From: Isosphaeraceae bacterium
Lineage (GTDB): Bacteria > Planctomycetota > Planctomycetia > Isosphaerales > Isosphaeraceae
Reading direction: 5' to 3'
Length of the DNA: 64,000 nt
Assembly: GCA_031291845.1 (NCBI GenBank)
Contig: JARLIH010000196.1
Span: 1-64,000 of the forward strand
Shown here: positions 28,226 to 37,679 of the stretch, piece by piece
Layout of the letters: every line of letters begins with the position of its first letter
Numbering within the stretch: position 1 is the first letter of the stretch
Notes under the pieces: generated by a model
Databases searched by the model: none
What the model was told of the DNA's origin: nothing
The model's input: only the letters and a program-made list of their open reading frames with translations
Position numbers and translations under genes: made by a program

Positions 28226-29344
28226 GTGTCATTCTCTCCCTTCGCGTTCGCGCGCCCGATCGCATTTGTTGCGACCGGGCTGACGGCCCTGGCGATTGCT
28301 GTTGGGCGGACGGCGGCCGACAGGGCCGATGAGCGTTCCGCCGCGCCGGTCCGGTACTACTCGATTAACTGGTACCTGTTCGGGACGGACGATCCTTCCC
28401 CGCGGTTTCTCGACGCGGAGACGGGTCGAGTCGTGGCGATACCCCTCGGGGGGACGGGCTATCACAAGTATCTTTCGTGTTCTCCATGGCGCGACGCCCG
28501 AGGGCAAGCGCAAGTGGTCGGGCTGCCGGGCGGGTGCGGGCCGAGCGATCTGCCGCAGGCCGGCAAGGAGATCGTCCTGACGAGGTACAGCTTTCCGGAA
28601 GGCCGGCTGCTCGACCAGTTGCCGATGGACACGATCATTCCGACGAGCGCCCCGTGTTGGTTTCCAGGGATGTCGTCTCGGATCCTGTTCGGGGCCGCCG
28701 ACGGACGGTTGTACCGGCTCTCGTTTCCCGAGGCGAGGCACACCAAGGACGGAGAGCGCGATGACCTGTTGAACCCGCTGCCGCTCGCGTGGAACGCGCC
28801 CCACCAAGACGGGGAATGGATCTGGCTGAGTGATCCGGCCTGGCCCACCGATTCCCGGTTCGGGGGGAGAATCGTGGTCTCGCTGACCCACTCGGGGGAA
28901 GTCGGCCCCGACGCGCAGCCGAGCGGCGGAAAACTATGGTGGTTGCAGCTCACGGCCGACGGCCGTGCCATCCAGGACGCCGGTCGACTGACGGCCCCGG
29001 GACCGGAGACTTCGGAGCGGTGGCCCACCCTCATCACGACGCGCTCGGGCGAACTGCAACTGGCTTACCTCGCACGCCGCAAGGGGGAGCAGGGGTGGCG
29101 GCTGCGGACCGCCCTCGTCACGATCAACTCGGTCACCGGCGCTCCCCACGCGGGCGAGCCCACGCCGGCCGGGCAAGAGGGGGAGGGCCTACCGTTTCCT
29201 CCCGTGTTCTCCGCCGACGGGCGCTGGGTGCATGTCATGACCAGGCAGCAGCACTCGGCCGTGGCCGTGGAGCACTTCGTCGTCGCCGACGGAGCCGCCG
29301 GGGACGATCACGCCAACGCAATACGTCTCACGCGCCACGAGTAG
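28226..29344 (+). CDS. Secreted propeller-like hypothetical protein
   Basis: A 372-residue exported protein. The GTG at 28226 is preferred because CGGAGG ends five bases upstream and the result is a classical signal peptide ending near residue 30 (ending AVGRTA-A). The mature part has repeated strand-turn blocks around RFLDAETGRVVAIPLGG, FGAADGRLYRLSFPEA, GGKLWWLQLTADGR and FSADGRWVHVMTRQ, a spacing that suggests a TolB/WD40-like beta-propeller. No catalytic residues are evident. It is followed by a methyltransferase gene on the same strand 155 bases away. Function unknown. Confidence 0.7.
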   Translation: MSFSPFAFARPIAFVATGLTALAIAVGRTAADRADERSAAPVRYYSINWYLFGTDDPSPRFLDAETGRVVAIPLGGTGYHKYLSCSPWRDARGQAQVVGLPGGCGPSDLPQAGKEIVLTRYSFPEGRLLDQLPMDTIIPTSAPCWFPGMSSRILFGAADGRLYRLSFPEARHTKDGERDDLLNPLPLAWNAPHQDGEWIWLSDPAWPTDSRFGGRIVVSLTHSGEVGPDAQPSGGKLWWLQLTADGRAIQDAGRLTAPGPETSERWPTLITTRSGELQLAYLARRKGEQGWRLRTALVTINSVTGAPHAGEPTPAGQEGEGLPFPPVFSADGRWVHVMTRQQHSAVAVEHFVVADGAAGDDHANAIRLTRHE

Positions 29345-29499
29345 GGGCCACCGCATACGTGCCCTGATCGGTGCCCCGCCCCACGTGCCGGCCGAAGCGC
29401 AACTCGGTCTGGACAGCGCCCGCGTGCCATTGCAATAATGCGGCCGCATGGCCTCCCCTCGGCGTTGATTCGCACCGCGTTCCAGGAGGGAACCGACCC

Positions 29500-30141
29500 A
29501 TGATCCGGCAGAGCATCAAGGACGCCTACTTCCAACTAGTCCGTTACATCTCCTTGCCGAGCACCTGGACGGCGCGCGTCCGTTACGGTCTGTTCGGCCC
29601 ACCGCGGCCGGAAGGCTTCTTCGTCCACCTCGGCTGCGGGTTCAAGTACCTCGACGGCCTGATCAACGTGGACGGCAACGTCTTCCGCAAAATCGACCTC
29701 TGGCAGGACCTGCGCAACCGGCTGCCGTTCCCGAACAAGAGCTGCAAGCTCGTCTACTCCTCGCACACGCTCGAGCACATGTTCCCGTACGAGGCCATGG
29801 GCCTGCTGCGCGAGGTGCGCAGGGTCCTGGCCGACGACGGGGTCGCACGGATCGCCGTGCCGAGCATGGAATACGCCCTTGCGATCGCGCGGGGGGACCG
29901 GGCCGAGGACTGGCCTCGCCCCTTCGAGGATTCCGTGGCGCAGGCGGTCAATTACCTGTTCTGCGATGGGCAGCACAAGTACGCCTACAACTTCAACATC
30001 ATCGAGACGTTCGCCCGGCAGTGCGGCTTCTCGCGGGTCGTGAACTATTCCGCGACCCACGGCGTCGCCCCGAAAAGCTACGGGCCGGTCACGGTGGGCG
30101 ACGAGCCCGAGGGCTCGCTCGTCGTCGAGCTCTCAGCCTGA
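29500..30141 (+). CDS. SAM-dependent methyltransferase-like protein
   Basis: A 213-residue protein of the class I methyltransferase type (Methyltransf_11-like predicted group). It has the SAM-binding motif I variant VHLGCGFKYL (about residues 42-51), an acidic residue at the end of the next strand (NVDGN), and the post-II/III block LVYSSHTLEHM followed by LLREVRRVLADDGVARIAVP. AGGAGGG sits ahead of the ATG, deciding the start over the longer open frame. Enzymes of this subgroup are often found in polysaccharide loci. The substrate is unknown. It ends in a convergent arrangement with the PfkB gene, across a long hairpin. Confidence 0.8.
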   Translation: MIRQSIKDAYFQLVRYISLPSTWTARVRYGLFGPPRPEGFFVHLGCGFKYLDGLINVDGNVFRKIDLWQDLRNRLPFPNKSCKLVYSSHTLEHMFPYEAMGLLREVRRVLADDGVARIAVPSMEYALAIARGDRAEDWPRPFEDSVAQAVNYLFCDGQHKYAYNFNIIETFARQCGFSRVVNYSATHGVAPKSYGPVTVGDEPEGSLVVELSA

Positions 30142-30161
30142 GCCGACGATCGTGCGCGAAT

Positions 30162-30240
30162 GGGGAGAGGACACTCGCCTGCTTGCAACGCGGCTGCAAA
30201 CCGCTCTGAGCACGACCCGCAATCGAGTGGTCGTCTCCCC
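30162..30240. terminator. Long hairpin between convergent genes
   Basis: GGGGAGAGGACACTCG (30162-30177) pairs with 30224-30240 with one mismatch and one extra base. The loop holds a further small inverted repeat (TTGCA...TGCAA). It lies between convergent methyltransferase and PfkB-type kinase stops, so a bidirectional terminator is likely. Confidence 0.5.
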
Positions 30241-30264
30241 GCCCCGTGTCGAATCGTTGTTGCT

Positions 30265-31269
30265 CTAGAGGCGTTCGACGTTCAGCTCGTGCGTCCGCAT
30301 GAACTCGAGCGCCTCGGCACGCGTGAACACGCCGGCCGTCGTCCCGACGGCCCGGACGCAGCTCGCGCCGACAGCGCTGGCGAGCTTGAGGCAGTCGAGC
30401 TCGGGAAGGCCCTCAAGGAGCCCGGCCATGTATCCCGCGTCGAACGCGTCGCCCCCGCCCGACCCGTCGACGTAGCGAATCGGGTACGTACCTAACCGCA
30501 CGCGGACGTCGGCCGACACCGCGACCGACCCGCGCTCACCGCAGGTGATCACGACCCGGCGCGCTCCCATGTCCCGAAACGCGAGCGCCTGCCGCACCGG
30601 GTCACGCTCCCCGAGGATGAGCGCAGCCTCGTCCGTGTTGGGTGTAAACACGTCGGTGTGGGGCAGAACGGCTTGCAACGGCTCGATGTAGTTTCCGGGC
30701 CCGGGCGTGACCACGTCCAGCACCGTGAAGCCGCCCCCCCGGCGCACCCTGGCGAACCGCTGCGCCAGGGCCTCGGCAGTCAGCTCCGGGAGGATCAGAA
30801 AGTAGCCGATGTAGAGCACGCGCGGCGGCGGATCGAGCACGGGGTCGATATCGTCGGCCGTGAACCCAAGGTTTGCGCCTACGGCGTGAATGAAGCGCCG
30901 GTCCTGGCCCCGGACGTTCACGATCAGCGTCTGACTGGTCGGACGGCCCCGATCGACCTTGAGTCCTCGTGTATCGATGCCGTGGGCCACGAGGGTCTCG
31001 CTTGCGAACCGGCCGAACGTGTCGTCGCCCACCCGCGCGCAAATCGACGTGCGCACGCCGAGCCTTGCGAGATCGACAGCCGCGTTCGCCGCGCCGCCGC
31101 CGATGTTCAGCAAGAGGTCGTCCACGGCGACGAGCTCTCCCTCCGCCGGCAGGTGGTCGAGCGGAGGACAGACGTGGTCGGTCACCACCATCCCCGCGCA
31201 GACGATGGGCGGTGGCCCCTGGCGTGCGACCTCGATCGGGGGAGACGGCATCGGCTCCGAACGGCTCAT
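30265..31269 (-). CDS. PfkB/ribokinase-family sugar kinase
   Basis: A 334-residue carbohydrate kinase of the PfkB fold. N-terminal motif: NIGGGAANAAVDLARLG. C-terminal signature: DGSGGGDAFDAGYMAGLL, containing the catalytic Asp and anion hole. FTPNTDEAALILG matches the conserved middle block. The family phosphorylates ribose, fructose, adenosine and related substrates with ATP; the exact one cannot be read here. The start at 31269 removes a low-complexity extension; a nearby ATG at 31251 is also possible. Residues about 1-20 remain Pro-rich. It is probably monocistronic, between two hairpin elements. Confidence 0.9.
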   Translation of the reverse strand: MSRSEPMPSPPIEVARQGPPPIVCAGMVVTDHVCPPLDHLPAEGELVAVDDLLLNIGGGAANAAVDLARLGVRTSICARVGDDTFGRFASETLVAHGIDTRGLKVDRGRPTSQTLIVNVRGQDRRFIHAVGANLGFTADDIDPVLDPPPRVLYIGYFLILPELTAEALAQRFARVRRGGGFTVLDVVTPGPGNYIEPLQAVLPHTDVFTPNTDEAALILGERDPVRQALAFRDMGARRVVITCGERGSVAVSADVRVRLGTYPIRYVDGSGGGDAFDAGYMAGLLEGLPELDCLKLASAVGASCVRAVGTTAGVFTRAEALEFMRTHELNVERL

Positions 31270-31410
31270 GGCGTTCCAGCTCCGCTTGCGGGTTGTGCTG
31301 ATCGACCGAACGGCGTCATGTCCGCGTGAAGACGACCGACGGGACCCCACTCAATGGTGCGGAAAAGCAGTCGCGACGAAGGCTGCTGCGCTGACGAGAA
31401 CACTTTCGCG

Positions 31411-31438
31411 TGGGAGGGCGAGGCTCAGCCGGAGCCTC
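31411..31438. repeat. GGGAGGGCGAGGCTC palindromic repeat, copy 2
   Basis: The 16 bases TGGGAGGGCGAGGCTC at 31411-31426 are identical to 16205-16220. GAGGCTC (31420-31426) pairs with GAGCCTC (31432-31438) around a five-base loop. It lies after the FtsH gene stop and before the kinase gene on the minus strand, where it could terminate ftsH transcription. Confidence 0.7.
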
Positions 31439-31492
31439 ACCCACCGAGGAAACAAAACAACGATCGCCTCGCCCCGGGGCGCGCCATTCTTA

Positions 31493-33487
31493 TCACACCG
31501 GGTTGTCGATCGACGCGGCCACCTCGTCGCTCGCCGGCTCGGAATCGGGGCGAGCACCGGCGCGTTTGCCGATCAGCTCCTCGATTTCTCCGACAGTGAG
31601 CACTTCGCGTTCGATCAACGCTTCGGTCAACCGTTCGAGCTCATCGCGGTGCTCTTCCAGGAGGCGGTACGCCCGCTCGTCGGCCTCACGGAGGATACGC
31701 GCGATCTCCTCGTCGATGACCTGCGCGGTGTGCTCGGAATGATCGCGCGTCTCGCTCATCTCGCGACCCAGGAACGGGTGTTCCTCGGATGCGCGGAAGA
31801 ACACGGGGCCGACGCGGTCGCTCATGCCCCACTGGGTCACCATCATGCGGGCAAGACGGGTGGCCTGTTTCAGGTCGCCCGCCGCGCCCGCCGTGGGGTC
31901 GTTGTACACGAGGCGTTCGGCGGCCCGTCCGCCGAGCGCGACGGTCAGGTCGGCCACGACCTCGCTCTCATTGATCAGCATCCGCTCTTCCTCGGGGAGG
32001 AACTGCGTGACGCCGAGCGCACGGCCGCGGGGGATGATCGTCACCTTGTGGACCGGGTCGGCCCCCGGGGTGAGCCACGCCACGAGGGCGTGCCCCGACT
32101 CATGATAGGCGGTGAGACGCTTCTCCTTGTCGGTGATGATCTCCTCGCGCTTCGCCCCCATCAGGATCTTGTCGCGCGCGGCATCGAAGTCGCGCATGTC
32201 GACCTTGTCCTTGTTCTCACGGGTGGCGAGCAAAGCCGCTTCGTTCACGAGGTTCGCCAGGTCGGCGCCGCTCATGCCGACCGTGCCCCGCGCGATGCTG
32301 TCCAGGTCGACGTCAGCGCTCAGCGGGATGGCGCGTGTGTGGACCTTGAGGATGTCGTGCCGCCCTTTTCGGGTCGGGCGATCAACCGTGACATGGCGAT
32401 CGAACCGGCCCGGTCGCAGGAGCGCAGGGTCCAGCACGTCGGGCCGGTTAGTCGCGGCGAGCACGATCACGCTCTCATTGGGAGAGAATCCGTCCATCTC
32501 GGTGAGGATCTGGTTGAGCGTCTGCTCGCGCTCATCGTGCCCCCCGCCAAGCCCCGCGCCTCGGACGCGTCCGACGGCGTCGATCTCGTCGATGAAGAGA
32601 ATGCAGGGGCTGTTCTCCTTGGCCTGCTTGAACATGTCGCGGACGCGGCTTGCACCCACGCCGACGAACATCTGAATGAACTCGGAGCCCGAGATCGAGA
32701 AGAAGGGCACACCCGCCTCACCGGCCACCGCACGAGCCAGCAAGGTCTTCCCCGAGCCCGGCGGCCCGATCAGCAAGACACCCTTGGGGATGCGTCCGCC
32801 AAGTCGCTGGAATTTTTCGGGGCTCTTGAGGAACTCGACGATCTCTTGCAGCTCGCTCTTGGCGTTCTCCAGACCCGCGACCTCGTCGAAGGTCGTGCGC
32901 TGCTTGGATCGGTCGTGGCGCTTCGCCGGACTCTTGACGAAGCTCCCCAGAATACCGCCGTCGAACTGATCGCGCGCCCGGCGCATCATGAACCAGATCA
33001 AGGCCGCGATCACGAACGTCGGCAGCAGGAGCGTGATCCAGACCAAGCTGTTCGTCGCGCTCGGCGCGACGGCCTCGATCTGGGGTGCCGGCGGCGCGCC
33101 CTCGCCGTGTTCTCTTTTGCGCAGCTTCGCCTGCACCTCGTCCACGTCGTGCTCGGTCGGGAAGACCGTGGTGAACTTGATCACCTTCTTGGGGGTGGTG
33201 CTGCTACTGCTGCTGGGGTCCTTATACTGTTCCTCCCTGCGCAACTCGCCCCGCGCCTCGGTCCCGGTCAGTATCAGGCTCTTGACGTTGTCGTGCTCGA
33301 CCTGGTCGTAGAACCACGAATAAGGGACCGGGACTTCCGTCTTCGGGGTGAACTGCCAGAAGATGACTCCGAAGCCCAGGATCAAGAGCAGCCAGAGCCA
33401 GGGAGGGGTCGGCGACCCGCCGGACCCATTGGGCTTGCGCCCGCCGTTCGGCCGACGAGGGGACTCTTGCGGCGGTCGACTCTCCAT
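31493..33487 (-). CDS. ftsH: ATP-dependent zinc metalloprotease FtsH
   Basis: A membrane-bound AAA+ protease that extracts and degrades misfolded or regulatory membrane and cytosolic proteins. The 664 residues show two transmembrane helices (about 30-46 and 147-167) flanking a periplasmic domain. The AAA+ domain has Walker A GPPGSGKT (241-248), Walker B ILFIDEID (296-303) and the second region of homology with [20 protein letters not shown]. The peptidase domain has zinc motif HESGH (462-466). The N-terminus is unusually Pro/Arg/Gly-rich, and the periplasmic loop contains a serine run near residue 92. Length and motif order are standard. It is transcribed alone on the minus strand. Confidence 0.97.
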   Translation of the reverse strand: MESRPPQESPRRPNGGRKPNGSGGSPTPPWLWLLLILGFGVIFWQFTPKTEVPVPYSWFYDQVEHDNVKSLILTGTEARGELRREEQYKDPSSSSSTTPKKVIKFTTVFPTEHDVDEVQAKLRKREHGEGAPPAPQIEAVAPSATNSLVWITLLLPTFVIAALIWFMMRRARDQFDGGILGSFVKSPAKRHDRSKQRTTFDEVAGLENAKSELQEIVEFLKSPEKFQRLGGRIPKGVLLIGPPGSGKTLLARAVAGEAGVPFFSISGSEFIQMFVGVGASRVRDMFKQAKENSPCILFIDEIDAVGRVRGAGLGGGHDEREQTLNQILTEMDGFSPNESVIVLAATNRPDVLDPALLRPGRFDRHVTVDRPTRKGRHDILKVHTRAIPLSADVDLDSIARGTVGMSGADLANLVNEAALLATRENKDKVDMRDFDAARDKILMGAKREEIITDKEKRLTAYHESGHALVAWLTPGADPVHKVTIIPRGRALGVTQFLPEEERMLINESEVVADLTVALGGRAAERLVYNDPTAGAAGDLKQATRLARMMVTQWGMSDRVGPVFFRASEEHPFLGREMSETRDHSEHTAQVIDEEIARILREADERAYRLLEEHRDELERLTEALIEREVLTVGEIEELIGKRAGARPDSEPASDEVAASIDNPV

Positions 33488-33849
33488 ACGATCTTAATTC
33501 CCTAATGGATTTCGCGATGGTTGCAAATGCCGGGTCGCCCCGCGCAACGCGGGCTCCGCTTCCCAAGTCCGCGGCGCCATTGGCGCCGTGCTCGGGTCAT
33601 TCCGCACCCTCTTGCCACGCCCAGAGCTAGCAGGCGTCAAGACCTACTCGGTCGGCACAACCTTATTCTAGCGAAAAGTCTGGGAAAAGTTAGAGGGATT
33701 CGCGTGGGGGACCCGACCGGTTTCGTTGGGGCCTGATCGGAAAGCGACAAACCCGCTCAAAGGCGAACGGTCACAGGAATTCGGCCGGCAATGGCCGGCC
33801 CTGCCAAGGCAGCGCGCTCACCATGACATCGGGCGGCGAAGGGGAAGTC
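33488..33849. promoter_or_regulatory. Region upstream of ftsH and downstream of trxB
   Basis: No gene is seen. The 5' flank of ftsH (minus strand) contains TAGAAT near 33665-33670 read on the minus strand, a possible -10 element without a convincing -35. At 33783-33802 lies GGCCGGCAATGGCCGGCCCT, a 20-base match to one arm of the repeat at 53964-54017. Confidence 0.4.
33783..33802. repeat. GGCCGGCAATGGCCGGCC repeat, single arm
   Basis: These 20 bases are identical to 53994-54013, the right arm of the repeat after the gmd gene. Here the partner arm is missing or degraded. Shorter relatives occur near 24704. Confidence 0.65.
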
Positions 33850-34878
33850 TCAGTGCTTCCCGCCGTTGCTTTCGAGCCACTTCTCGCAGTCGATCGCCGC
33901 GGCACAGCCGGAGCCGGCGGCGGTGATGGCCTGGCGGTAGTGGGTATCGACGACGTCGCCGGCCGCGAATACCCCCTCGACGCTCGTCGCCGAGCCGTAA
34001 TTGGCCATTCGCTCGCGCAGGCCGGCCGGCGCCTGGACATCCTTCCAGGCCAGGGCGAGCGGTGTGAGCAAGTAACCCTCGGGCGTCATCGCGAGCTGAC
34101 CCTTGAACACGGCGGTGTTCGGCGAGTGACCGATCGCCAGGAACAAACCGTCGAGCGGGAAGTCGAGGGTTTCGCCGTTCTTGGTGGACCGCAGCCGGGC
34201 CCCTGTCAGGGCGCGGTGCGGCGTGTCTTCTCCGAGGTACTCGGCGACCTCGACATTCCAGACGGGCTCGATCTTCGCGTTAGCGAGCAGTCGGTCCTGC
34301 ATGATCTTCGAGGCGCGGAGCTGGTCGCGGCGGTGGAAGAGGCTCACCTTGCTCGCGTACCGGGTCAGGAAGGTTGCCTCCTCGACCGCGGTGTCTCCGC
34401 CGCCGACGACCCCGACGTGCTTGCCCCGATAGAGCGCCCCGTCGCAGGTGGCGCACGTGCCGAGGCCGTAACCCATGTAGTGCATCTCGTGTTCGATTCC
34501 GAGCGTGCGGGCCGACGCGCCCGTGGCGACGACCAGGGCGTCGGCCGTATAGTCGGCGGTCTGTGCCTCGGGATCGCTCGGGTCGGTGGAAGTCGTGACG
34601 TGGAACGGCCGGCGGGAAAGGTCGACGGACGTGACCGTCTCATAACGGCAGTCAGCACCGAAGCGCTGGGCCTGACGGCGGATCAGTTCCATGAGCTCGG
34701 GCCCCATGACCCCTTCCGGGAAGCCCGGGAAGTTCTCGACGACCGTCGTCCACGTCAGTTGCCCACCCGGCTCCTTTCCTTCAAAAACGACGGGCGCCAG
34801 GTTGGCCCGCGCCGTGTAGAGCGCGGCGGTCAAGCCCGCCGACCCTGACCCGACCACAATAACGGCAGAATGGGACAT
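33850..34878 (-). CDS. trxB: Thioredoxin reductase
   Basis: A FAD- and NADPH-dependent flavoenzyme that reduces thioredoxin in the cytoplasm. The 342 residues include the N-terminal FAD motif VVGSGSAGLTAALYTARA (about 8-25), the redox-active CATC (Cys142 and Cys145), an NADPH motif GVVGGGDTAVEEA, and the C-terminal FAD block GVFAAGDVVD. The start at 34878 is marked by GAGGAG upstream and by alignment with the family N-terminus. The longer frame adds 63 unlikely residues. The C-terminus is a little longer than in E. coli. It could reduce a thioredoxin that in turn serves the BCP-type peroxiredoxin at 56033, but that link is inference. Confidence 0.96.
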   Translation of the reverse strand: MSHSAVIVVGSGSAGLTAALYTARANLAPVVFEGKEPGGQLTWTTVVENFPGFPEGVMGPELMELIRRQAQRFGADCRYETVTSVDLSRRPFHVTTSTDPSDPEAQTADYTADALVVATGASARTLGIEHEMHYMGYGLGTCATCDGALYRGKHVGVVGGGDTAVEEATFLTRYASKVSLFHRRDQLRASKIMQDRLLANAKIEPVWNVEVAEYLGEDTPHRALTGARLRSTKNGETLDFPLDGLFLAIGHSPNTAVFKGQLAMTPEGYLLTPLALAWKDVQAPAGLRERMANYGSATSVEGVFAAGDVVDTHYRQAITAAGSGCAAAIDCEKWLESNGGKH

Positions 34879-35258
34879 CGTCTCCTCGCAAGCGTGGACG
34901 CACCGGGCCCACCGCCGGCTCGACGCGCTGCGCGCCCCGCCTTTGGGCCCTCGAATGCATTCTACCGTTGCCGAAAATTCCCCTGGAGTCCAGCGCCCAC
35001 TGCCGGAGCGCGCGGCGGATTGCGAGGCGGGGTGAAAGGGGGACGCAGTCGCCGAGCGTTTTTCCAATCTTCACGACGGCCATGCCGCGCTGCAATGAAA
35101 TTGGGGAACACGCCCCGAGCGAAATGACGCTGCGTCAAACCGTGCGTGCGGCCATGAACTAGGTTGGATTGTCAGTGGCCGCGACGGCGCTGCCTGAACG
35201 CGGAACCGGCGGAGCAGTCGGAAGGAACCGCGATTCCCAACAACCGAGGAACCGTACC
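34879..35258. promoter_or_regulatory. Divergent trxB-csrA region with GGA-rich csrA leader
   Basis: The region separates divergent trxB and csrA genes. In the csrA leader, GGA triplets occur at 35202, 35211, 35220, 35224 and 35248; the last overlaps the ribosome binding site GAGGA. GGA in loops is the recognition core of CsrA, and CsrA is known to repress its own mRNA in other bacteria, so autoregulation is suggested. No other feature was found. Confidence 0.45.
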
Positions 35259-35549
35259 ATGCTGGTCTTGACACGAAAGCTGATGGAAAAACTGTTTATT
35301 GGAGACGATATCTGTGTGACCGTTGTACGCCTGGACGGCGGGCAAGTGCGGCTGGGAATCGAAGCGCCTCGCGAGGTGACCGTGGTTCGCGCCGAGCTCG
35401 TTCCCGAACGGCAAGGGCCGAAGCTGAAGTCAACAACCGCGGCGTCCTCGGCCATCCGTGGCCCGATCCCGATCCGGCATGACCTCAGGGCTCCATCACC
35501 AACCTTGGCTCATGGAACCGATAGCCGACGCCGCGGACGGTCTCGATAA
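35259..35549 (+). CDS. csrA: Carbon storage regulator CsrA
   Basis: An RNA-binding dimer that controls translation and stability of target mRNAs by binding GGA motifs. Residues 1-56 match the family closely (MLVLTRKLMEKLFIGDDI, VRLGIEAPREVTV), including the Leu4/Arg6 region and the VxR end used for RNA contact. The total of 96 residues exceeds the usual 60-75: the extra 35-40 residues are Arg/Ser/Pro-rich and read into the convergent response regulator gene (65-base overlap). This tail may be real or a chance extension through a lost stop. GAGGA lies eight bases before the ATG. The longer upstream frame has no support. Confidence 0.93.
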   Translation: MLVLTRKLMEKLFIGDDICVTVVRLDGGQVRLGIEAPREVTVVRAELVPERQGPKLKSTTAASSAIRGPIPIRHDLRAPSPTLAHGTDSRRRGRSR

Positions 35550-36195
35550 GTTCCGACGCCTCCCCCAACTTTTTCCGCAAGCTTTTGACATGGACGTCGA
35601 TCGTTCGCTCCAGAACGACGGCGTCCTCTCCAATCGCGGCGTCCATCAGCTCGAAACGCGTGAACGCCCGCCCCGGCTGCCGGAGCAACACTTCGAGCAG
35701 CCGGAACTCCGTCGGCGTCAGCGGCAGCTCCTCCCCCTTGTGCAACGCGCGGTGGCTATGGCGGTCGATCGACACGCCCTGGCTCTCGATCACCGTCCCC
35801 GCCGGGTGCTCTTCCTGCGTCTGCCGCCGCCGCAGCTCTTTCTTGATGCGCTGGACGAGCACTTTCATGCTGTACGGCTTCGTCACGTAGTCGTCGGCCC
35901 CCATCGCGAACCCGACGAGCTGGTCCGACTCCTCCGCCTTCGCCGTGAGCATGACGATCGGGATCTCCCGCGTCCGCGACCCCGTCCGCAGCTCGCGGCA
36001 GACCTCGAGACCGGGCATGACCGGCAGCATCAGGTCCAGTACGATGAGGTCCGGCAGCCGTAACTGCGCGAGGCGCAGCCCTTCGCGCCCGTCGGTCGCA
36101 GCCAGCACTTCAAACCCCTCGCGCTCCAGGTTGTACGTCAACACCTCGACCAGCGACCGCTCGTCCTCGATCACCAGGATCTTGGGCTTCGACAT
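35485..36195 (-). CDS. PhoB/OmpR-family response regulator
   Basis: A 236-residue two-component transcription factor. The receiver domain has Glu10-Asp11, phospho-acceptor Asp54 (VLDLMLP), Thr84 and Lys106 (TKPYS). The winged-helix DNA-binding domain (about 145-230) has LTPTEFRLLEVLL and the VHVKSLRKKLGE recognition region, ending RGVGYRF. The overall sequence is most like PhoB, so phosphate control is possible but not proved. No histidine kinase or phosphate transport gene is adjacent. The start at 36195 begins right before the first receiver strand. Its 3' end overlaps csrA on the other strand. Confidence 0.93.
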   Translation of the reverse strand: MSKPKILVIEDERSLVEVLTYNLEREGFEVLAATDGREGLRLAQLRLPDLIVLDLMLPVMPGLEVCRELRTGSRTREIPIVMLTAKAEESDQLVGFAMGADDYVTKPYSMKVLVQRIKKELRRRQTQEEHPAGTVIESQGVSIDRHSHRALHKGEELPLTPTEFRLLEVLLRQPGRAFTRFELMDAAIGEDAVVLERTIDVHVKSLRKKLGEASELIETVRGVGYRFHEPRLVMEP

Positions 36196-36558
36196 CGCGG
36201 GTTGTGGTTCAGTTCGTAACGGCGACACAGGCGTCGTCTCCTTCTTGGTGGTTTTTAGCACTCCTATTCTAGGTGCTACCGTGTCGGCGGATTGTGAATA
36301 TTGTGAAGAACCAAAGAAGACTTTTGGTGTCGTTGAAGACGGAGGTGCTGATGATTCTCGGGCCTTTGGAGAGTTCGGCGGCCTCGGTACGGGGAGCGGT
36401 CCAAACGTGGGAGCGGGCCCCGCACTCCGTAGCGTGGCGGAGCCGAATTGTTATTGAAGTAGGACCGGCCCTACGGCTTGCATAGTAGGGCGGCCCAGCC
36501 ACAATCGTTGACAATCCGGCGCCGTGACTACCAACCCGAAGTCAAAGTGTAGTGTAAG
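36196..36558. promoter_or_regulatory. Intergenic region upstream of the response regulator
   Basis: No gene is supported. The right part contains ACCGGCCCTAC and GTAGGGCGGCC (about 36463-36492), an imperfect inverted repeat related to the GGCCGGCC family. The left part is the probable promoter area of the response regulator gene; no clear pho box could be identified. Confidence 0.4.
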
Positions 36559-37677
36559 TCAGAGTTCACTCCGGGCAATCATCCGCCGGATCATCGCCGG
36601 ATAGTCGCCGTGACGCTCGTAGTGGATGAGCTGGTGTACCGCGCCGGTCGACTTTTCGGTCATTTCTCCGGCCGCGCGCAGCCAGTCTGCGCAACCCAGC
36701 GTCTGGCCGACCGCTTCCAGCCGTTCCACCAGATCCTTGATCATTCGTCGCGCGGGCACGGGTTTGAGGCTCGACGGGTCGACAAGCTGCGCATCGAGTC
36801 CGTAACGGCAGGCGCGCCACTTGTTCTGGCGGACCAGGAAGGGGTGGCAGTCGAACTGATAGGTGCCGCGGTCGATCTCTTCCGACAAGTCGTACACCAG
36901 GCATTGGATCAAGGCGGTCAAGGCGAGCACCGAGGGGAGGTCCGGTGGCATGTCACAGATCCGGATCTCGACGGTGCCGAAGTTATGGTGCGGGCGCACG
37001 TCCCACCAGATTTCGCGGATCGTCTTGATGAACCCGGTCTCGACCATGTGGTTGAGCAGCCACACGTACTCGCTCCAGTTCCGCATCAAGGGGGGAAGCC
37101 CGGCTGTCGGCAGGCCTTCCATCACCTTCACGCGCTGGGAGTGCAGCCCCGTCGGGCGCGCGTTCCAGAAGGGGCTATTGGCGGAAAGGGCGAGCAATGT
37201 CGGCAGATGGCTCATGATCCGGTCGCAGACCATGATCGCCTTGTCTCCCGAGTCGAGCCCGACGTGCACGTGCAGCCCGAACGTCACGAGCCGGCGCGCG
37301 CTGTCCTGGAGCAGGTCGATCAGCCCCTGGTAGCGCTCGTTCGGCGTGACTTCCTGTTGCTGCCAGGGCGAAAACGGGTGCGTCCCGCTCCAGAACAGGC
37401 GCAGGCCGAGCCGTCCTGCGACCTCCTGGACCACCCGGATTTTCGTCGACAGGTCGCGCTCCACGGCGTCGACGTCGCGGCACACTCCGGTATTGATCTC
37501 GAGGTAGCACTGCATCAGCTCGGGCTTGACCGAGGCCTTCAAGTCCTCCGGAAGCGCGTCGAGCACCGGCACGATGGCGCTGCGGAGCGCGAGCGACTCG
37601 GCGTCGACAAGGTTCAGCTCGATCTCAACGCCGATCGTCGGGTAGTCGTTGCGGGTGAACCGGTAGGGGGTGCTCAT
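36559..37677 (-). CDS. YbdK-type carboxylate-amine ligase (GCS2 family)
   Basis: A 372-residue member of the glutamate-cysteine ligase 2 family. Such enzymes form gamma-glutamyl amides using ATP; E. coli YbdK has weak gamma-glutamylcysteine synthetase activity. Visible blocks are TIGVEIELNLVD near the N-terminus (metal-binding acidic pair), LEINTGVC, FGLHVHVGLDSGD (about 135-147), and TVEIRICDMPPDL, all characteristic. Length is typical of YbdK. The start at 37677 lies two bases after the upstream stop, so the gene is coupled to the M20 amidohydrolase. True substrate unknown; a role in a gamma-glutamyl small molecule is possible. Confidence 0.9.
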   Translation of the reverse strand: MSTPYRFTRNDYPTIGVEIELNLVDAESLALRSAIVPVLDALPEDLKASVKPELMQCYLEINTGVCRDVDAVERDLSTKIRVVQEVAGRLGLRLFWSGTHPFSPWQQQEVTPNERYQGLIDLLQDSARRLVTFGLHVHVGLDSGDKAIMVCDRIMSHLPTLLALSANSPFWNARPTGLHSQRVKVMEGLPTAGLPPLMRNWSEYVWLLNHMVETGFIKTIREIWWDVRPHHNFGTVEIRICDMPPDLPSVLALTALIQCLVYDLSEEIDRGTYQFDCHPFLVRQNKWRACRYGLDAQLVDPSSLKPVPARRMIKDLVERLEAVGQTLGCADWLRAAGEMTEKSTGAVHQLIHYERHGDYPAMIRRMIARSEL

Positions 37678-37679
37678 GG

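Noticed and set aside
30959-33505. 848-codon open frame on the plus strand, antisense to ftsH
   Set aside because: Long antisense frames are expected at this GC content. The protein is low complexity and lacks a domain; FtsH on the other strand is certain.
35549-35549. A histidine kinase partner for the PhoB-like regulator
   Set aside because: No gene with H-box and HATPase motifs occurs beside it or anywhere in the window.
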